Below, one piece after another: positions 58,798 to 64,000 of a stretch of DNA of 64,000 nt. The stretch's first letter is position 1. Each line of letters starts with the position of its first letter. The position numbers and the translations under genes were made by a program. The notes under the pieces were generated by a model. That model was given only the letters and a program-made list of their open reading frames with translations, was not told the origin of the DNA and searched no databases. Source of the DNA: Capsicum annuum (lineage: Eukaryota > Streptophyta > Magnoliopsida > Solanales > Solanaceae); NCBI RefSeq assembly GCF_002878395.1, contig NC_061121.1, forward strand, positions 139,129,789 through 139,193,788, written 5' to 3'.

Positions 58798-61189
58798 TAT
58801 AAGACCCCGTAAAGTTTTCGAATAGTCTAAGCCTTTAGAGTATGTCAAGTGAAGCCTTTTTCTGTCTCTAAAAAATTTAGGAATAAACTCCAAAGTGATT
58901 TGTATTTAAACCATATGGAATTTTCCTAAATTTTACTTTTAATCATGTGTGAAATTTAATTAGCTTGCAACGATACCAATTTCGTCCAAATTTGATAGCG
59001 GAGTAAGAAGTTATGGCTCTTCTACTGAGAGCTGTCAGAACAACCTAGGTGAGATGGGCAGGTTGATGGACTGTTGAGCTTATAAGGGACCGCCGAGAGA
59101 TCCATCGCAACCAAGGAAATAAATCCATCCATTGTAAAAGTAAAATAGTCAGGCCAATAGACCGTCGCACAAGCCGTCGCTACTAAGGCAGTGAGCCGTT
59201 CTTCTGGCCGAAGTACGACAGCCAAGACGATGGATCGTCAAGCTAGAGATGGGCCATCGCTAAGACCATTGCAAGGAAGCAGTGTTTCCTTTTTATGAAC
59301 AACATGCGATGGACGATCCGACGAGCCATCGAATGAGCGACGGACCGTTACTACGACCATCTCAAATCCCGGACAACATTTTAAAGCAATTTTTAAAAGG
59401 GCTTTTTGGTTTTTTTCCACCCATTTTAACACCTAGATATATCAAAAAAGTCATAGAACTTATTAATCATCCAAAGCATCAAGAACTAGGGTTTTCTCTC
59501 AATATTAACCCTCAAGAGCAAATCTAAATATTTCTCTAAGAACCTTAAGATTCCACTCTAGTTTCTTTAAATTGAGTTAAGATTCAAGGTTCCTAAGTCA
59601 AAATCTTCAAGAACCCTCACTCAGGTGTATGAAAAAGAGTCTCAAGAATACTTGTTCATCTACAAGTCATAATCTAAGGTATGTGAGGTTTGAACAAGGT
59701 CACTCCTTTCGTCCTTATGCCCACAAGTTGTTTTAATTACAATGATATATAGTTTTACATGTTTTCTTATGAAACTAAAGTATGGGTTAAACCCTATGTT
59801 TTATTTCTTGAGATTATGATGATTTCAATATTTTAGAAATTTAAGTACATGAGTATGCTGAGATTATAATACATATTGCTAAAAATTTCCAGATTTCTAT
59901 ATGATTTAAGAATCTTTATGATATCGAGTATGAATTTTGATACGTCTTAATATGAGATTGATATATGGGTCATTAATCCCCATTTAATATTGTAATTTTA
60001 AGAACTTTTATTCTATAAGCACCCATGATTTGAGTATTTTGAGATTATTGAGAAAGTTTTGACCTTGACGATCAAAGTAGCTTCGAAATCCACTTTTCTA
60101 AATAAGATTACAGATTTTATAGTTGGGTTATTTATGAACCACAAGATTATTGTAAATTATATTTCCATGAGATGAGTGTAGCTAACTAAAGGGCGTAGTA
60201 TTTATCACCGAGTTGGATAAGTTACTACGATTTCATACCCTAGAACTATGTTCCACTATTGGATTGAGATTTATGGGCCTGAGGCAGAGATAGTGATCAC
60301 TGAGTTGAGGTTATACTCCCTAAAAAGAGTATGAAACCTCTTCCCAATGTGAGGTTTCTTTCTAAGGGGGACAAGATGTTGGACTCATGTAGCTTGCATG
60401 GTGTATGTCGATTAAGAGAACCTCCCTAATAGCAAGATTTTTTAGAGTAGTTTCTTATAGTAAAATTTTCCCAAGAAGAAAGTAGTTTTCCCTATTAGTA
60501 AGAGTAAGTACTCAGTTTCTAAACTAAAGTATGTTCCTTGAGATGATATTTAAAGTATGTGTTCCGTTATTCAAAAATTATGAGATATGTATTTTGAGAT
60601 TATTCGAGATATGTGAGTCTGTTATATTAGCATACATGATTTCTGTAAAGATTGATGATGTTATTATTTTAAGTATCGCATACACCCCCATATACTCATT
60701 ACATCCTTAAAGAACTGATCTACATATACGTCTGTGTGCTATATTATCTCATAATTTAGGTTTAGGTGCTCAGTCTCAGCAGCGTCAATGATCTCCGAGT
60801 ACCTTAATATACGCCACTATAGTTGGTGAGTCCTCATGGTTCGAGGACCTATTTTCCCTGATTTCAGTCTTCATAGTAGTTGGGTTATTTCTTTTCATTT
60901 GAGTATGAGTTAGTTGGGGATCTGTCCCAATGGCTCGCTAGTTCTTGAGTAGTATAGGCTTTATCAGACTAGACTATCAGTTATGTTTTAAACTTTTCAG
61001 CATGTTGCTATTCAGATAGTATTCTTTTGTTATTTTAGTTGAGACATATTATGAAAGTTCCATTATTTTGCTTTATCTATCTTAAAAGTAAGTGTTAGAA
61101 GTAGTAACAGGATCAAAGTGGTTAGCTTAGGGCTACTTGTAGCCTTAAGCACCGTGTGATGTCTCGAAATGAGATTTTAGGGTGTTACA
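58798..61189 (+). repeat. Element G, 5' LTR
   Basis: Starts TATAAGACCCCGTAAAG (a worn TGTAAGACCCCG) and ends GGGTGTTACA at 61189. 2.4 kb. Positions 59080-59370 are a tract of GACCGTCGC, CGATGG and CCATCG words. It is followed by the likely leader start (AACTAGGGTTTTCTCTCAA near 59486) with ATATAT at 59436. The 81-codon open frame at 59282-59527 runs through tract and leader and has no recognisable motif. Confidence 0.85.
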
Positions 61190-61193
61190 AACT

Positions 61194-61205
61194 TGGTATT
61201 AGAGT
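61194..61205 (+). other. Primer-binding site of element G
   Basis: TGGTATTAGAGT, two C-to-T transitions from TGGTATCAGAGC, four bases after the LTR end. Confidence 0.85.
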
Positions 61206-61396
61206 CTAAGGTGTAAAGAGTCCTAGGGATTCTGACAAGCCACGTTATGTAGAGTCTTGATCATCGGTGTGTAGCACGCCATATCTATGAGCAAGAGGCT
61301 ATAAGACATTTTAGGAAAAAGCCATCTCTTTCATTCAAAATCTATCAATCTAATAGTTGTCTGCTCAGCTATTAATTCATGCTCTCTAATTTCAAA

Positions 61397-62520
61397 AAAT
61401 GCCTCCTCGAAGAGAAAATGCCCATAGAAACAATAACGAACAACCTCCGCCTATTGATCCCTTGAATAAAACTGTCTCATGCTGAGTTTCGGGTGGCCTT
61501 TCAGGCGTTATCCCAAGCAGTCACCGCAAATGTCTAGGCTATAGTTCCTTATCAGCAAGGAGGTGACTTAGCTCCTGCTAGGATTTGCGATTTCATATAG
61601 ATGAATCTACCAGAGTTCTATGGGTTGAAGGAAGAAGAGGACCCACAATAGTATCTTGATGAGGTGAAGAATATCACCCAGGTTATGCATGTGACTGAAG
61701 AAGAGAGTGTGGAACTGGCCTCTTATCATTTGAAAGAGATTGCTTATGACTAGGTTGTAGAGTGGAGAAAGAGTAGGTGGAGGATGCTGCTCCTATGACT
61801 TGGCAGGTGTTCCAGAATACATTCTTGGATAAGTTCTTCCTACTTAAGATGAGGGAAGTAAAGATAGAGGAGTTCATGATCCTGAGGCAAGGCTCTATGA
61901 CTGTTAAAGAGTACTGCCTCAATTTTAACTAGTTAGCAAAGTATGCTTCTGACTTAGTAGCTGACACCCGATCTAGTATTAGTAATTTCGTGATCGGTGT
62001 ATCTAGTTTGGTACTGAAAGAGTGTAGGACTACTATACTCAATAGGGATATAGATCTGTCCAGGCTGATGATGCACGCTTAATAAATAAAGTAAAATAAG
62101 TTAAGAGAGAGAGATAGAGTAGGGGAAAATAAGAGGGATAGATCTGAGCAGTTTGAGCATGGCCAAACTAGATCCCACAAAGGGAACCCAGCCCAGTTTC
62201 AGGATCATTCATCTATGCCCATCAGCTAGTGCTCCTGCACTCAAAAATAGGCAAGAGTAGGGGAATAGTCCTTCTATGTCCAGGTCCCAGAACGGTGTAA
62301 GTAACAGACCTCATTATCCTTCATGTACTAAGTGTGATAGGGACTATTTCGGTGAGTGCTTAGCCGATCAGAGGGGTTGTTTTGGTTATGGAAAGATAGG
62401 CCACAGACTTAGAGAGTGCCCGCATGCTAGGTAAAGGAGCAAATATGTTCAACCTCATACTAAGACTACCAGTGCACCAACTCCTTTAACCCGTCCAACC
62501 ACTTCTTAGGGCGCTTTATC
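61397..62520 (+). pseudogene. Element G gag (relic)
   Basis: An ATG near 61400 opens MPPRRENAHRNNNEQPPPID. Capsid wording follows: LPEFYGLKEEEDPQ (61610), YLDEVKNITQVMHVTEEESV, FLDKFFLLKMREVKIEEFMI, LRQGSMTVKEYCLNFN, ECRTTILNRDIDLSRLMMHA. A first CTKC motif (62321) and the knuckle CFGYGKIGHRLREC (62378-62419) follow; the second Cys is Tyr (TAT for TGT). In-frame TAGs replace Gln codons (DPQ-stop-YLDE, NFN-stop-LAKY). Confidence 0.88.
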
Positions 62521-62589
62521 TAGTACGGCTGGCGGTAAGCGCCAGAATAATTCTATGTCTTACCATCCCATCAGGAATAAGAGGATTTT

Positions 62590-63085
62590 CTCGATGTTGT
62601 AAATGGTATGCTCCGTGTCTTTTACTTTGATGTTTATGTACTGTTTGACCCTAGTTCAAATTTATCTAATGTGACTCCATTATTTGCTGTAAATTTTGAA
62701 ATGAGTCCCGCAAAGATTCCCGACCCTTTCCTAGTTTCTACTCTAGTAGGTGAGTCAATTGCTTCTAAGCAAGTATATAAAAAGTATCCTGTCACTATCA
62801 TTTATAGAGTCATATTTATTGATATGATAGAGTTATAGATGGTTGATTTTGATATAATTTTGGGTATGGATTAGCTAAACTCTTGTTATGAATCTATAGA
62901 CTGTCCGACCCGTGTGGTTAAGTTTTAGTTTCTTGATGAGCCAGTCTTCGAGTGATTTGCAAGTTTAGTATCTCCCAAGATTAACTTTATATCCTATCTC
63001 AAATCTAGAAAGTTTATATCAAAAGTTTACATCTACCATCTAGCCAGAGTTAAGGACACTAAGTTTGAGATTTCGACCATTTAGT
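62590..63085 (+). pseudogene. Element G protease and linker (relic)
   Basis: 62608-62838 reads VYVLFDPSSNLSNVTPLFAV, VGESIASKQVYKKYPVTIIY. The active-site Asp is kept in DPSS (usual DPGA/DSGA). A TAG follows VIEL. The linker MVDFDIILGMD-stop-LNSCYESIDC continues to SPKINFISYLKSRKF. Confidence 0.85.
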
Positions 63086-64000
63086 CAGTCAGTATAGTTA
63101 ATGAGTTTCCTGATATCTTTTCGGAAGATCTCCCAGGGGTACCTCCTGATAGAGAGATAGAATTCGGGATTGACCTTCTTCCCGATACACAGCCTATTTC
63201 TATTTCTCCATACTGTATGGCACCGCAGAGCTTAAGGAGTTGAAAGAGTAACTCAAAGATCTTCTAGAAAAAGGTTTCATAAGGCCCAATATTTCTCCTA
63301 GTGGTGCACCTATCCTGTTCAGGGAGAAGAAAGATAGTTCTTTGTATGTGTGCATTGACTATTTTCAGCTTAATAAGGTCACAGTCAAGAATAAGTACCC
63401 TCTTCCTAGAATTGATAACCTATTTGATCAATTTCATGGTGAAAGTTATTTCTCCAAGATATACCTTAGATCTGGCTATCATCAGCTTAACGTGATAGAA
63501 TATGATATTCCAAAGATAGCTTTCTGAACTCGCTATGGTCACTTTGAATTCCTAGTCATTTCTTTTGAGCTAACCAATGTTCCAGCAGCTTTCATGGACC
63601 TCATGAATCGAGTGTTCAGATAATATCTTAATATGTTTGTCATATTGTTCATAGATGATATCCTTGTGTACTCCCGTACTGAGAATGACCATGCGGATCA
63701 TCTTAGAATTTTCTTTCAAACTCTTAGACATCATCAGTTGTTTGCCAAATTTAGCAAGTGTGAATTTTGGTAAAGGTCAGTAGCCTTTCTCGGTCATATC
63801 ATTTCAGCCAAAGGCATTAGAGTTAATCCCCAAAAGATAGAAGCTGTAAGAAATTGGCCTAGACCTATCTGTCCATCAGATATTAGAAGTTTTTTAGGTC
63901 TAGCTGGCTACTACCGCCATTTTATTAAAGGTTTATCTTCTATTGCATCTCCTATGACCCGGTTGACCCAAAATAAAGTTAAGTTCCATTGGTTAGATTC
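63086..64000 (+). pseudogene. Element G reverse transcriptase (relic, catalytic Asp pair intact)
   Basis: Reads [78 protein letters not shown], then [20 protein letters not shown] and the intact box [10 protein letters not shown] (63648-63677). It continues to [20 protein letters not shown] and [20 protein letters not shown], up to the window edge. Stops at 63526 (TGA for CGA), 63622 (TAA) and 63771 (TAA for TTA) and one frameshift near 63300 end function. It is still the RT with the fewest lesions in this window. Confidence 0.92.

Larger units (their letters stand above)
58798..64000 (+). mobile_element. Element G: Ty3/gypsy chromovirus (Tekay-like), cut by window edge
   Basis: LTR, primer site, gag, protease and RT in plus orientation. 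RNase H, integrase and the 3' LTR lie outside. It is the element with the best preserved RT active site here. Confidence 0.9.

Noticed and set aside
59080..59370. Possible CRISPR-like or satellite array
   Set aside because: The words are short, irregularly spaced and in both orientations; no regular repeat-spacer pattern and the setting is a plant LTR.
59022..59432. Overlapping frames in the GACCGTCGC tract of G's LTR
   Set aside because: High CpG content removes stops by composition; no homology or initiation context is apparent.

Overview
This 64 kb window is plant nuclear heterochromatin made almost entirely of decayed, nested retrotransposons. No intact gene, host gene, tRNA or rRNA gene is visible. 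The organism is a flowering plant, and I infer a large-genome Solanaceae species from the style of the elements. They are Ty3/gypsy chromoviruses (Tekay/Del-like) with the order gag, protease, RT, RNase H, integrase, chromodomain. They have long LTRs of 2 to 4.5 kb and primer sites of the TGGTATCAGAGC type (initiator tRNA-Met). Every coding region is broken by stops and frameshifts, so all are called pseudogenes.

Layout: 1-482 is part of an LTR (minus strand) running off the left edge. 483-6905 is element 1, a minus-strand chromovirus relic with truncated LTRs. 6906-6925 and 40225-41649 are two pieces of a LINE that carries an ORF1 glutamate-rich tract and the first codons of an endonuclease-like ORF2. 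The LINE is split by element A (6926-40224, plus strand, TSD tgcta/tgctc). A's 3' LTR is split by element B (16123-37058, plus strand). B's 3' LTR is split by element C (23679-35247, minus strand, TSD ttatg/ttaca). C's RT is split by a non-coding repeat D (28747-30421). A's 3' LTR also holds a solo LTR, H (37852-39582). The series LINE, A, B, C, D is therefore a five-layer nest whose order can be read directly.

Right of the LINE, element E (minus strand, LTR 41650-43859, non-coding interior) is split by element F (45094-57141, minus strand, with 39-bp minisatellites in both LTRs). E's interior resumes at 57142-58797, where the 5' LTR of element G (plus strand) begins. G runs to the right edge with gag, protease and RT relics, and its RT keeps the catalytic Asp pair.

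The LTR pairs of C, B and F differ by roughly 15-20% in short stretches compared by eye, so the insertions are old. Many stops are CAA/CAG/CGA to TAA/TAG/TGA changes, and C's target duplication differs only by the two transitions expected from decay of one CpG. Both fit decay of methylated DNA. The patterns most worth following are the nest, the family-specific CpG word tracts placed just upstream of the presumed LTR promoters, the A/F family with gag but no visible pol, and F's minisatellite and hairpin-TATA modules.
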